Positions 1-13,200 of a stretch of DNA of 64,000 nt are shown piece by piece. This DNA is from Eupeodes corollae. Taxonomy: Eukaryota > Arthropoda > Insecta > Diptera > Syrphidae. The notes beneath the pieces were generated by a model that was not told the DNA's origin, did no database searches, and worked only from the letters and a program-made list of their open reading frames with translations. Each line of letters starts with the position of its first letter. The stretch's first letter is position 1. A program made the position numbers and the translations under genes. The stretch is from positions 130,573,788-130,637,787 of the forward strand of contig NC_079147.1 in assembly GCF_945859685.1 (NCBI RefSeq), read 5' to 3'.

Positions 1-3000
1 GCTTGCCCGCCAAGATTTGTTCGAAACGGGGTTTTATTTCTCTTCGTGTAGTAGGTAGAGTCAATTTTAGAAGAAGAATTTTTCAAAAATATACTAGTTT
101 GGTATCACGTTAAAATATATTATTTAAATTTTAATTCAAGTCTCTAGCGTTATTGCTTCGTGAGATATTTTGTGTCAACTAAATTTTAACCAACGTTTTA
201 AAATTGCTATGGTAAGAAAACCATACACTAATTTTTTCTTAAAGCCCTTTTCGCATATTTATGCTTCATTATCTGTATAAATTATATATATAAAAAAATG
301 TATTTGAAGTCGATAACTCTACTTGTTCTTTAGCTATGGACGACGAAAAAAACTTCGCGAACGTACTGACGTATGAACGAACGCGTACACGCATGCACAG
401 ACATCTCTTTAAAAACCTTTTAGTTCGACTCTGAACAATAAATTCCTATGGAAAGTTAAAAATACCTACTTCTTTACTACATTTACGAAACTATACTTAA
501 TAATAGTTAATAAACAAAATGAAAACTTTTAATTGGATTTTTCTTAAAGTCACACATCATAAAACAGACGAGTTGACAAAATTGTATTAAAGGTACTTAC
601 AACAGGAAACAACATATGCATACATACCTAAATACCTAAATATACCTATGCTATTTTATGTTGTTTATGCCCTCTAAGGTGTATTGTTATTAATTAAAAA
701 TTATACCTACAACAAAAGTAGAATTGGAACATAAATAAAAACGTACATTTCAACTATCAAATTATTCAAATTATCTGGACCAACATAAAGAACTAATTTT
801 TGTTTTTATTTTAAACTTTATACTGTAAACTATACCTACCTATCTACTAATCTCAAACAAATTACCTACTAAATGTACGGATATTATCACTGTCCGGATA
901 CTAGTAGGAATTCCCTATGAAATACCTGCCTACCTACAAATACCCTTTATATCTTAAATTTGAATTTGAGATCAAACCCACATCCTGAAAAAAATCACCT
1001 ACCAATTATCTACCAAAAAAAACTTTAAAGGTCAAACAAATCTAATCTTCAAATATTGCAGAAAAACTTATGCCAAATAAAAGCAAAACACCTACCAGCT
1101 AAAATATACATAACTATATCCAAACGTATAACTACCCCCATATTCTACTTCTTTACAAAGATCGGCATCCGGTTGCCCTAAAAAATTTTGCTCATGATAG
1201 TTTTCATATACAAAGGTATTTCATATTTTTTCAACTAATTATAAATTAGTATTCAATAAAATACAATTCGCATTGTCTACAGAAAATTCTTTTTATTTTG
1301 ACACCTTATTTGTTAAAAGTAGTTCCGTATGAGAGCCGAAAAAGGGATGCATGCTAACGAAATAATATATGTATATTATGATGATTCTTCCAGACTAAAT
1401 TTCTATTCAATCACTATACAACCTGTATAACAAGAATATTTTTAAGAAAAAATGGAAAATTTGTATATATAAAAAAATGTATTTAAATAAAACCGGTCTA
1501 CCGAATTTCAAACAAAAAATGACGATTTTTTTGACAAATCAAATGGCATTTATATCTTTGTAGACAAACTTATTTTACAGGTATATTTTTAAATCTTATA
1601 TAGTTTCTTTTTTAAACAGACTCTTTGCATAAAGGAGCAAGTTTTTGCGAACCAGTCATGCATTTTATTTATTAAACACTGAAAACGATTTGTTTCTATG
1701 TTTCCTAGTATTTAAGATATTGAAAAATAGTTAAACTTTATTTCTTCCTTAACCCCAAAAGTTTCTTTAATTTTAAGATAAACTTTGCATGTAATAACAT
1801 TTGTATCCAGCCCTAAGCTTATAGTGAGAACAAGTAGTGGGCTAACAGAGGAAGCATGCCTCTTTTGTGATTTGATCTTAATACACTTATTGCATTCATT
1901 TAGTGTTTCTGTTTTTTATACGTATGTATAAAACTCCTATTTCTTACAAGATTGGCTTCACTGTTTAGTAAAATTTCGGCTGCTCTATTTTTGGTTTTTG
2001 AGATTGTTAAAACTTCTTTTTTGGTATTTACTTTCAGGGTCAAATTTTAACCCAGAATTACACGTTCCAGTCACAAATTTATGTATGTCAGGAGATAGTA
2101 AAAAATAGTCACGTCAATTTCTAATGCGAAGTATGTAAGTCTGGTCAATGAATTTATCGTTCGTGCCTGTGTAACTGTGAAGTTCGTTAAGTTCGTCATT
2201 GATGTTCAAAATCTGATGTTTTTTTGGCGATAACACACATTTTATTTTCGCCGGGAGGGTCAAAGATCTTTAGCTGTCCCAAGCTTTATTTTCCATCAAT
2301 AATTGAAAATGTGTATACCTTTTTTACATCTAATACAAATTCCATTGTTTGAGATCACAAGTCGTTCTTATATTTTTCTTTAAAAAATGTATATAAAAGG
2401 AAAGTACCATATTATATTGATGAATGTGGAGTGTTGTTTTACGGCCTTGTGCCTTTACGAGGGGAATTGAGACCAAACTTCTACATTGCAAAATGCTTGT
2501 ATTAAGCGTCTTTACCAGAAACAGTTATTATATCTCTTCGCCAAAGCTATCGTACGCGTGCTATACAATTTTGGTTTCAAAATTTGTCTACATATTTATT
2601 CAAAGCTTTTTAATAATCGTATACCCTTTATATTTGATTTTCGTTTAAATTGTGACCCAGTTTCGAGATATTGAGTTTTGAATACTAACAACAATAAGAA
2701 GCAATTCAATTTTGGATCATCAAATATTAATTACTGAAATCTGTTCATTAGTTCTTGAGAAAACTTAAAATTAAAATAACATTTTTATGTTTTTTCCGGA
2801 GCTGTATATTAATAGTAGAAGAAATTCATAATAATAAATACATACTTTTTCGTAGTGACATAACAATAAGAAAGGTTAGTTAAGGTTTTCGGGGGGTCTT
2901 TAGACATAAATTGGGCGCATTTCAAAATTTGCAGTTACATATCAGTTGTTTATTTTTGTAATATTCGATAATTTATGGTTCTATGTAAGTACTATGTGTC

Positions 3001-4011
3001 CCACAGGAGAAGACCAGGGAACAATACATTTTTCTTAGGTGAAATTTTAATTTAACCTAAGAAAAGATACAAATTTCAAAAATCGTGAACAAAAAAAGAG
3101 TAGTTACAAATAATGCTTTTTAAAAATAATCTTTTTTTACTTCAAACTCACTGAAGCTTCGTTGGTTAACTTTGGGACTCAAAATTTAATTCTTATTTAC
3201 AAATTGGTTTCACAAAAAAACGGGTTCCAATGATTTAATTATTATTTAATCGTATCAAAAAAATCTAAATATTCAAAAGTCGATAAAATAATTTCTGGCC
3301 GCCTATGAACCACTTTGCGTTGGAGTTTTAAAGAATTGAGCATCGCTGATTGATTAGTTGCGTACGTTCCAAATGGCCAAGTTTAAAGCCATTATTGGAA
3401 AACCCTTATTTAAAAATAATAGAAATAAGGAAAACCCAACGAACGTATTTGAGAACATTCTGCAACAATGTAGAATGCAATTCTGAAGCATCCAGGTTAC
3501 TATAAATCGTCTATAGGTACAAACATCCAATTATACAAACCTACCTTAAACTCACTAAGGGCTTTCGGCAAACTCAAGCGAAGAATCTGCTCACTTTTTA
3601 GGTTACTTTTTTTAGTTAACTCTTTAAAAGAAAAATGTTTGTAATTTCTTTTAATTATTTATTCCACAGAGCATCATTATATCGTGTAAATGATGTGTGT
3701 CGTTGGAGTTATTCTTGATGCAAGCATTAAATTCTCACAACACATAAACTCATTCAATAATAAGGCTTTTTTAATTCTTGATGGGATTAAGAGGGAATCA
3801 AAATGGTTTCTGGATCCTTTTTTATCAAGCACTTTTATTTAAATATGACTTCCATAAACGCAGACTATAACTGGAGCTTACAATGTTTCTGATATTTGCA
3901 AAATAGTTAAGATGGTTTATTTCCACAAAATAAAACTTATTGGTATTCTCGAAACGTTCTTATGTATGTTTTGTGTTTATTATTAAATTAATACATTGAA
4001 TTTTTTTTAGT
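1..4011. other. A+T-rich non-coding DNA with dispersed repeat pieces
   Basis: I see no convincing exon here. The stretch is probably intron or upstream DNA of the + strand gene whose first visible exon is at 7070. About 290-440 carries a segment (a GACGACGAAAAAA core followed by an ACGAACG-rich run) that recurs in part near 24080-24140. About 1520-1610 is an inverted copy of a segment found at 25520-25600, and 2440-2860 resembles the 5' part of the dispersed repeat seen at 26400-27205. The rest, including 2870-4011, shows nothing I can name. Confidence 0.5.
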
Positions 4012-4290
4012 ACCCGTGGCATGATGCTTAGTGCATTGGACTGTCATGCAAGGGTTCTTGGGTTCGATCCTGCCCATGCCATCTAAAGTTTTTTCACGGG
4101 TACTGAGTCTTGCGAGAAATAGACAAATTCATGAAATGAGCTTTCTCAAACTTGCCGTTCGGATTCGGCATATAAACTGTAGGTCCCCTCCATCCCGCAC
4201 ACAGAAAAAAGTTGAGAGTTGTAAGTCACTAGGCCCTAGTTCTCAACGGTCTGTTGCACCACCCAATTTATTTAATTACATTGAAATATT
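4012..4290 (+). repeat. tRNA-derived SINE, most complete copy
   Basis: The 5' part looks like a tRNA: an A-box-like TGGCATGATG near 4017 and a good B-box GGTTCGATCC near 4062, the internal promoter of RNA polymerase III. A body follows (CTGTAGGTCCCCTCCATCC near 4178; GTAAGTCACTAGGCCCTAG near 4219) that recurs at four other places in the window, in both orientations and truncated to different extents. The element runs out into TTTATTTAATT. The match between copies is seen directly; calling it a SINE follows from the tRNA-like head and the dispersed, truncated copies. No clean target duplication was found. Confidence 0.8.
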
Positions 4291-4479
4291 GACTTTATAC
4301 CCCTTTTTTTCATATGAACTTAAATATTCTATTCTAAAGTTGAGGAATTTATCCAATTGTATACATATTCCACAACCAAAAGCTTTCTTTTCATATGATT
4401 TGACTTCCTCTTATGAGATGTTTGTCTTTTGCTAATTCTGCGTGAACCAGCCATCTTAGTCGTTGGAATTTCCCCCTTT

Positions 4480-5430
4480 TTGGCTACATGTACAGCCCGA
4501 ACAGCTCGTCGCGTCGTTTAAACTTCTCCTCTACTCACCTTCGATGTATACGGTAACGTGTTCTCTCGAAACAACCCAAGGTGCTCTCAAAAGCAGGACG
4601 GGGATGACGAGGGCCTTATATAGTGACACTTGGTAACTCGAGAGAGGGCTTTACTACTCAGTTACTTTCTTAGCCAAAGAAACAGCGGTTAGCAAGAGTT
4701 ATTCTTCGTTAAATATCAGCGTTGGTGTTGTTTTCTGAGTTCATAGGCAAAGTCCATAGCTAGCCTAAAGTTATGTCTGTCGATGGTGACGTTTTGACGT
4801 CGGTCAGGCCCTTTTTTGATGCCAGCATATTAAACACATTTTTGTCGCCTCTGTCTCAATGCTCGCAAAAGCCCTATTGACATCACGCTGAGTTCTTCTG
4901 ATTATATCAATGTCATCAGCATATGCTACTAATTCGACAAACTTTTGAAAGATAGTGGTTCTAGTGTTGACGTGAGACCTTTGCACTATTCTTTCAAGTA
5001 CGATGTACAGCGCAATACCTTGTATAAAGCCTTTTTTAAAGGTTCTTTTAAGTTTTTTTTTTTAAATTTATGGGGCAGCGCGAACTGTTCAAGGTCATCA
5101 TGCACAAACGGACGAGTTTGACAGGGGTGCCAAAAGCAGACATAGCTTTATACAATTCATCCCTGTAGATGCTGTCATATGCGGCCTTGAAATCGATGAA
5201 GAGATTGTGGGTGATTTGATGTTCTTGGGTGTTTCCAGGAACTGCCTTAATGTGAATTTTTGATCAACTATGGACTTTCCTGGTCTAAAAACAAACTGAT
5301 AAGGACCTATAAGGTTGTTGACGATGGACTTTTGACGTTCATATATTATGGCAGAGAAGAGTAAGAAAAAACTAAAGATTTTAGTAATCGACGGTGGCGT
5401 TTGTAGCATTAGATACATTGACGACCTCAT
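4480..5430 (-). mobile_element. Degenerate RTE-like LINE reverse transcriptase fragment
   Basis: On the minus strand, broken frames carry reverse-transcriptase segments: VNNLIGPYQF and FRPGKSIVDQ near 5240-5320, then VAYADDIDII near 4900-4930, which is the YADD catalytic box. Further frameshifted segments near 4650-4550 look like the post-RT region. The same blocks in the same order occur at 36840-37650 on the + strand, so both belong to one family. The style (FxPGxSxxDQ, YADDIDI) fits RTE-type or related non-LTR elements. It is 5' truncated, with many stops and shifts, so it is dead. Confidence 0.75.
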
Positions 5431-5629
5431 GATTTATTTCACTATTTGGATTAAGTTAGTATCTTCTTTGTTGGGTTAAAATTAACCTACCGTTCAGTTC
5501 AAGTCGTTTTAGATGGGTTCAAATTGTATACAAACAAAATAAACGCTGGTGTGTCCCAGCACTTCATTTTGTTCCCGGTCGTCTTCTGTTATGTCCGTAC
5601 GTTGGAAAACCCGTAACTTTGAAAATCTT

Positions 5630-6085
5630 TTTTTTTCGTCTTCCATATCTTAAACACCAGTAGAGATATCAACTTAAAAAATGCAAAAAAACACACTTTT
5701 GTATATTAAATATTATTTAGACAATACAAAGCTTGTGCAGACATTTTTTTCTGAGAAAATTTTAAATCAAAATAACAAACAAATATTTTTGTACTGCAAG
5801 AAGCCAAGTTATTAAAAGAATTTTAGAGAAAATTTCATACAAAATTATCGGTTCCTTTTTGAGTAAATTCGAATTTTTAATTTTACTGAAAACCTTTACT
5901 CATAAGTTTGATCTCAATCGACCCAATGGTTTAAGGTGTATGGGCAAGGACAGACAGACGGAATAGCCAAAACCACTTTTTACGACTTCTCTACATCGCA
6001 ATGTAATGTATGATTGAAATCTCGACTTCGAATGGTTTTACCAATTCAAATTTGCCATATAGTTCCTATGTGTCGTAAGTACAAA
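5630..6085 (+). repeat. Dispersed repeat DR1, copy 1
   Basis: This segment aligns with 26750-27205 and 56760-57165. Shared landmarks, in order, are GAAGCCAAGTTA, TTTTAGAGAAAATT, TCGACCCAATG, a GACAGACAGACGG run, a CGACTTCTCTA block and the end block GCCATATAGTTCCTA. It has no coding capacity that I can see and no recognised terminal repeats, so the class (degenerate DNA transposon or LTR piece) is open. Confidence 0.65.
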
Positions 6086-6294
6086 TACAAATTCAAGTGA
6101 TCGAATTAATTTAAAACAAAAGGTCTAATAAAGATTAAAGTTAATTTATTGGTACAACAAATTGAAAGTATTGCTAAGAAGTTTCAGTTTCAAAAACTTC
6201 AAAAAGGCGAGAAAACTGGAGTAACGTAAGAGCATATACAAAAAATACAAACAAGTAAAACAAATCTTAAAGGTATTAGGAAAAAAGAGAAGAG

Positions 6295-7069
<775 letters not shown>

Positions 7070-7228
7070 CCCGTTCTCAATCCGTTGGTCCACGTGTTAT
7101 CGAAAATGTATCGCCAAAACGGCAAATTCGGTCTTCTAGCACAGCTCCAGCGCATAACACAACAGGAAAGAAAACTCCTGTTTCAACACCGAATACGGCA
7201 ATGGTGACCGAAAGAAAACTTAGACCAC
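7070..7228 (+). CDS. Exon of the + strand gene (internal, first visible)
   Basis: Acceptor TTTTAG ends at 7069 and the donor GTAAGT starts at 7229. The frame starts at 7072 and gives 52 codons plus one base. The peptide is basic and rich in Ser, Thr and Pro (for example RSQSVGPRVIENVSPKRQ). It is linked to the exon at 19601 by matching phase across a 12.4-kb intron. That link is an inference; an unseen exon in between is possible. Confidence 0.7.
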
Positions 7229-10200
7229 GTAAGTACAAAAATTAGCGTGTGTATTATAGTTTTTAAAGCACTTATTTCATTTTATTAGTTTTATTTGTTT
7301 AGCTGTAGTACATTAAATTTGTGCATAGCAGTCATTTACTTGAAGACTGTGATAACTCAAAAAAACACAAGTTTTTCATAAACTTTATAAAGTTTGTCGC
7401 TTCATGACGATGTTAATTTGTAATCTATTCATATATATGTACATACTTTTACTTGTTTGTTCATAAAAGTGACATTATCTCAGTTGTAGTACATTGTTTA
7501 AGAATGCAACTTTTATCACTAGTTGTTCTCGATTGCCCATCATAAATATAATTAAAACATACTACTAGTTCACTAATAAAATTGTTTTTTTGTAAAATAG
7601 GACTTTTTGCCTTACTACAGCCTTCAAGCAAATGAGTGAAATATTTATTTTTCTAAATCAAATGCTATTATTATTATCTGACCAAGACTAAACACAAAGA
7701 AGCTTGGTATCAAATATCGGAAAAAACAATGGCTGCAAATCTGTATTAATAAGAAAAAATATAAATGTTCCAAAAAATATCATTTATCCGATACCAAACT
7801 CAATTTTTTAATTTGTATTCCGCTTGATATTTAAAACTGCTTACATTGATCTAAAAAATTTTAGAATTAACATACACGATTAATAAGTTAAATTTTAACA
7901 TCACTTTTTATTTAATTCAATAAAATGTATTTTACTTAACTGAAAGTTTTAAGATTTACATCTTCAGAGTGTGCGCAAAAGAATAAGACCTTTTGCTTGA
8001 ACTCAAAATTTATTGGGAGCGGCTCGAAATGCTGTATTTTAAAATACTGTATGATTAAAATTCTGTATGATGGCTGTATGATACTGTATATTTATAATAC
8101 TGTATGGTTAATATACTGTATCTCAAAATGCAGTGTTGTCAAAATACTGTATCTGATAATACTGTATCTCAAAATTCTTCTTCTCAAAATGCTGTATGAG
8201 CAAAACATTATCTAAAAATACTGTATTTTTGAAAAATTCCGCTCTTAATCTTCCATTATAGAGAACAACAAAAGCAGAACTTTATGTATGTATGTATGTA
8301 CATTTGTACATTATATCATTTATTAAAACTCCAAACAAGTAAAAAAACAGAATACATTAATAAGTCATATTATAAATAAGTAAATAACAATAGGCAATAA
8401 TATTTACATATAAGTAACAATCTATGAATTGTATATACAAATTTATTTACAACAACAACAAAAATAAAAAGAAAACGGGAAGAGAAAATAAAAAGAAGAT
8501 ACCATTTCTTTCGTTTTGTTTTTATTAATTCAAAGACGAATGATTCATCAAATGTTTTTGTTCAAGGGAAGTATATTAGAACATTATGCCAATGAAAAAA
8601 TATGTATTCTTTATAAAGGTAATCTGTTTTTAAAATTCTGATTTCCAAAATGCTGTAAAAAGGCTGACAAATAAAAATTTTTATTTGTCAGCCTATTTAC
8701 AGCATTTTGAAATACAGAATTTTGGTATACAGAATTTTAAGATACAGAATTTTGAGCTACAGTATTTTGATCATACAGTATTTTGTACATACAGTATATT
8801 TTGAAATACAGTATTTTGAGATACAGGATCCATACAGGATTTCGAACCCAACCCAAATTTATTTTGTCATTATCTTTTGCAACCAGTGGTCTGTTTCACC
8901 AACTTACAAATTGTAAATTACAAGTGCTTTTTAAAAAAAATTTTAGAAAAATTGATTTTTTCTGTTTGACGAGATAATTGTTTTACAAAATTGTAGTTGT
9001 AGATTACAAAGGGAAATCTGTAGAAATTTCATTATTTGTAAAATACATTTTTTTAAGTTTGTGTTCCACCAAATCAAATATATTAACAATTTTGTTCAGT
9101 TTGTGAAAATTTCTTACAATAGAAACATGATGTGTAGATTTCATTACAGTTTGTAATTTGCAATAAGAATATTGTCTGCAGTTTAAGAATGTCGTTACGT
9201 CGTTTTTTTTTGTAATCGGAAATTAGAATTTCCATTACTTTGTGTCTCTTTTTTTACAAATTTGTTGGATTGAATTTTTTAGTTTGTGAAACGGAAAATC
9301 ATTTTACAAATTTGTAGTTGTAGTTTACAATTACAAATTTGTGATTGTAATTGTAGTTTGGTGAAATAGACCACAGTAAGCATAAAAAGGTTTGGAAAAA
9401 AATGACCACATGCCTTAGGAAAGGTGTGTGCTTATTCAGTTAAAGCGAAGTTTACACATAGTGAAATACAAAACTAAAATAATAATATGAATAAATAACA
9501 AACGATGCAATATAAATATTAAAAATTAAAACAAATTTCATCACAAAAAAGATAATTACTTATAAACAAAGGGAACCAAAAAATATATGTTTGATGTTAT
9601 GTTTTCCGAACATAAATCACATAAAGCTTTATTAAATAAAATACATAACTGGGACGCACGAACTTGCTCTTGTATTCAAAGAGTCTATAATTAATTTTGA
9701 ATACATACAATTTATCCATTTTTGTTCAAAATTAGTTTGTATTTTTATGAAGTTTTCGATATAACGAAAAATCGGAAAAATTGATATTGACGTAAATAAT
9801 TTTTTAAATAATATAAGAGCTTGAGCAGAAAAAATATGGAAATCGGAGGAGGGTTAACCTGTTGTTTACAATTTAAAGAGCTATGTTCAAGTTCTTGCTT
9901 TTAAGAGGTTTTCTAAGAACATTCAACACTAGTTGCACTAGTTAAGCACAGATATTAGTCGTCTTTCATGAAATGACAACTAGTTAAATGTCAATTTTAA
10001 AAGAAGACATTTTAAAACATTATTGAAATTCAGACAGCCAGCGTCAGTGGCATTAGCAATAAATTTAATTAGAATAAATAATTTTGTAAATAAATCCATA
10101 CCTTGAACCAACGCATTTTAGATTGTAAAGAATGCCATAGGCTTAGAAATAGTACCGTCAAAGCAGTTTTTATTAGAGCAATCCATATCTAACGATGCTA

Positions 10201-13200
10201 TAAAAGCGGTGTAGGAATGGGAAGCAGATTTAACTAATTTTTTAGTGTTCGTTCTTTTAATATTTTCAATATTCATTTGATTGACTCATATGGCGTTTTT
10301 CTTTTTTAGTTTAGAGTAGAGCTCCAACTGTCAAAAAAATAATTGTGTTTCTTTTTGAGCACTGATCGTTCACAGCTGCAAATACGTGCCTCTTTTTTAG
10401 TTCTGAAAATGTTCAGACCGCGCTATGTGATCTCAGAATAAAATAACAGAGTAAACGGAGTAAAATTCTGAACACAAACAATTTAATATTTGAAAGCCGG
10501 TACAACTTTATGACTGGCGACATTTTAAATCATGACAGTTTAGTGCTCAAGTTGTTTCATAATTGAATCAGAGAGCTCTGGACATACTCTGCTCAGAACT
10601 CTACTGTACTGTACTGTACTGTACTGTACTGCACTGTACTGTACTCTACTCTACTCTACTCTACTCTACTCTACTCTACTCTACTCTACTCTACTCTACT
10701 CTACTCTACTCTACTCTACTCTACTCTACTCTACTCTACTCTACTCTACTCTACTCTACTCTACTCTACTCTACTCTACTCTACTCTACTCTACTCTACT
10801 CTACTCTACTCTACTCTACTCTACTCTACTCTACTCTACTCTACTCTACTCTACTCTACTCTACTCTACTCTACTCTACTCTACTCTACTCTACTCTACT
10901 CTACTCTACTCTACTCTACTCTACTCTACTCTACTCTACTCTACTCTACTCTACTCTACTCTACTCTACTCTACTCTACTCTACTCTACTCTACTCTACT
11001 CTACTCTACTCTACTCTACTCTACTCTACTCTACTCTACTCTACTCTACTCTACTCTACTCTACTCTACTCTACTCTACTCTACTCTACTCTACTCTACT
11101 CTACTCTACTCTACTCTACTCTACTCTACTCTACTCTACTCTACTCTACTCTACTCTACTCTACTCTACTCTACTCTACTCTACTCTACTCTACTCTACT
11201 CTACTCTACTCTACTCTACTCTACTCTACTCTACTCTACTCTACTCTACTCTACTCTACTCTACTCTACTCTACTCTACTCTACTCTACTCTACTCTACT
11301 CTACTCTACTCTACTCTACTCTACTCTACTCTACTCTACTCTACTCTACTCTACTCTACTCTACTCTACTCTACTCTACTCTACTCTACTCTACTCTACT
11401 CTACTCTACTCTACTCTACTCTACTCTACTCTACTCTACTCTACTCTACTCTACTCTACTCTACTCTACTCTACTCTACTCTACTCTACTCTACTCTACT
11501 CTACTCTACTCTACTCTACTCTACTCTACTCTACTCTACTCTACTCTACTCTACTCTACTCTACTCTACTCTACTCTACTCTACTCTACTCTACTCTACT
11601 CTACTCTACTCTACTCTACTCTACTCTACTCTACTCTACTCTACTCTACTCTACTCTACTCTACTCTACTCTACTCTACTCTACTCTACTCTACTCTACT
11701 CTACTCTACTCTACTCTACTCTACTCTACTCTACTCTACTCTACTCTACTCTACTCTACTCTACTCTACTCTACTCTACTCTACTCTACTCTACTCTACT
11801 CTACTCTACTCTACTCTACTCTACTCTACTCTACTCTACTCTACTCTACTCTACTCTACTCTACTCTACTCTACTCTACTCTACTCTACTCTACTCTACT
11901 CTACTCTACTCTACTCTACTCTACTCTACTCTACTCTACTCTACTCTACTCTACTCTACTCTACTCTACTCTACTCTACTCTACTCTACTCTACTCTACT
12001 CTACTCTACTCTACTCTACTCTACTCTACTCTACTCTACTCTACTCTACTCTACTCTACTCTACTCTACTCTACTCTACTCTACTCTACTCTACTCTACT
12101 CTACTCTACTCTACTCTACTCTACTCTACTCTACTCTACTCTACTCTACTCTCTACTCTACTCTACTCTACTCTACTCTACTCTACTCTACTCTACTCTA
12201 CTCTACTCTACTCTACTCTACTCTACTCTACTCTACTCTACTCTACTCTACTCTACTCTACTCTACTCTACTCTACTCTACTCTACTCTACTCTACTTAC
12301 TCTACTCTACTCTACTCTACTCTACTCTACTCTACTCTACTCTACTCTACTCTACTCTACTCTACTCTACTCTACTCTACTCTACTCTACTCTACTCTAC
12401 TCTACTCTACTACTCTACTCTACTCTACTCTACTCTACTCTACTATACTCTACTCTACTCTACTCTACTCTACTCTACTCTACTCTACTCTACTCTACTC
12501 TACTCTACTCTACTTTACTCTGTTCGCTCAGACTCTGCTCAGAGCTCAGCTCTGAACTAAAAAAGAAAAACGCAGCATTATTTTCTCTTAGATTTAGCAG
12601 GACGTGATACGTGGATGCAACATTTTCCTAATGCTTATACAAAATGAGACTGATATACGAGTTTTTATAAAAAAATATACCTTCATTTAATCTCGAGATA
12701 TTCGAATAGAGTATCAGATTCTTGTTTCAGGACAAAATTTTAAATTTTTGTAAGTTCGTAAAATGCGAGACGAAAATTAAATTTTACCAACTTTTAGAAG
12801 TTGTTTTAAGGTTTTATTCTTTCGGGTCGAAAATTAAGGCGCCAGCCTTAATGGTTTAAGAGACATTTGGGGTCAAACAAACTCTTTACTTTTTTTAAAT
12901 TGCTTTATTAGAAAAAACACTAACTGAATTTGTTTGAAAGTGTTTTCTGCATCTGTTGGTGATATTATCTGTAAACAAAATGTATTTAATGATGATGATT
13001 ATGGCAGAAGCCACAAAGATTTTTACAAACAATATTTTTTATGTTTCTCTATATACAATTTAATTTTTTCGTTCCCAGACACTGTGAACCCATAACAGCA
13101 CATTTTTGACTTCTCTGTGTTAATTTTCAAAAAATTGTATTTGTTGATTCTGCCATGAATTAATTAATTTAGGCTTGGTTAATGGCCCATTATTATACCT

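Noticed and set aside
4030..4090. A functional tRNA gene
   Set aside because: A- and B-box-like motifs are present, but the sequence continues into a body shared with truncated copies, so it is a SINE head.
12540..12554. A CAGAGC/GCTCTG inverted repeat as a transcription terminator
   Set aside because: Bacterial-type terminators do not apply here, and it belongs to the right end of the satellite-bearing element.
10563..12560. A 665-codon open frame of STLLY repeats
   Set aside because: It is the reading of a 5-bp satellite whose unit has no stop on this strand; there is no non-repeat coding sequence.
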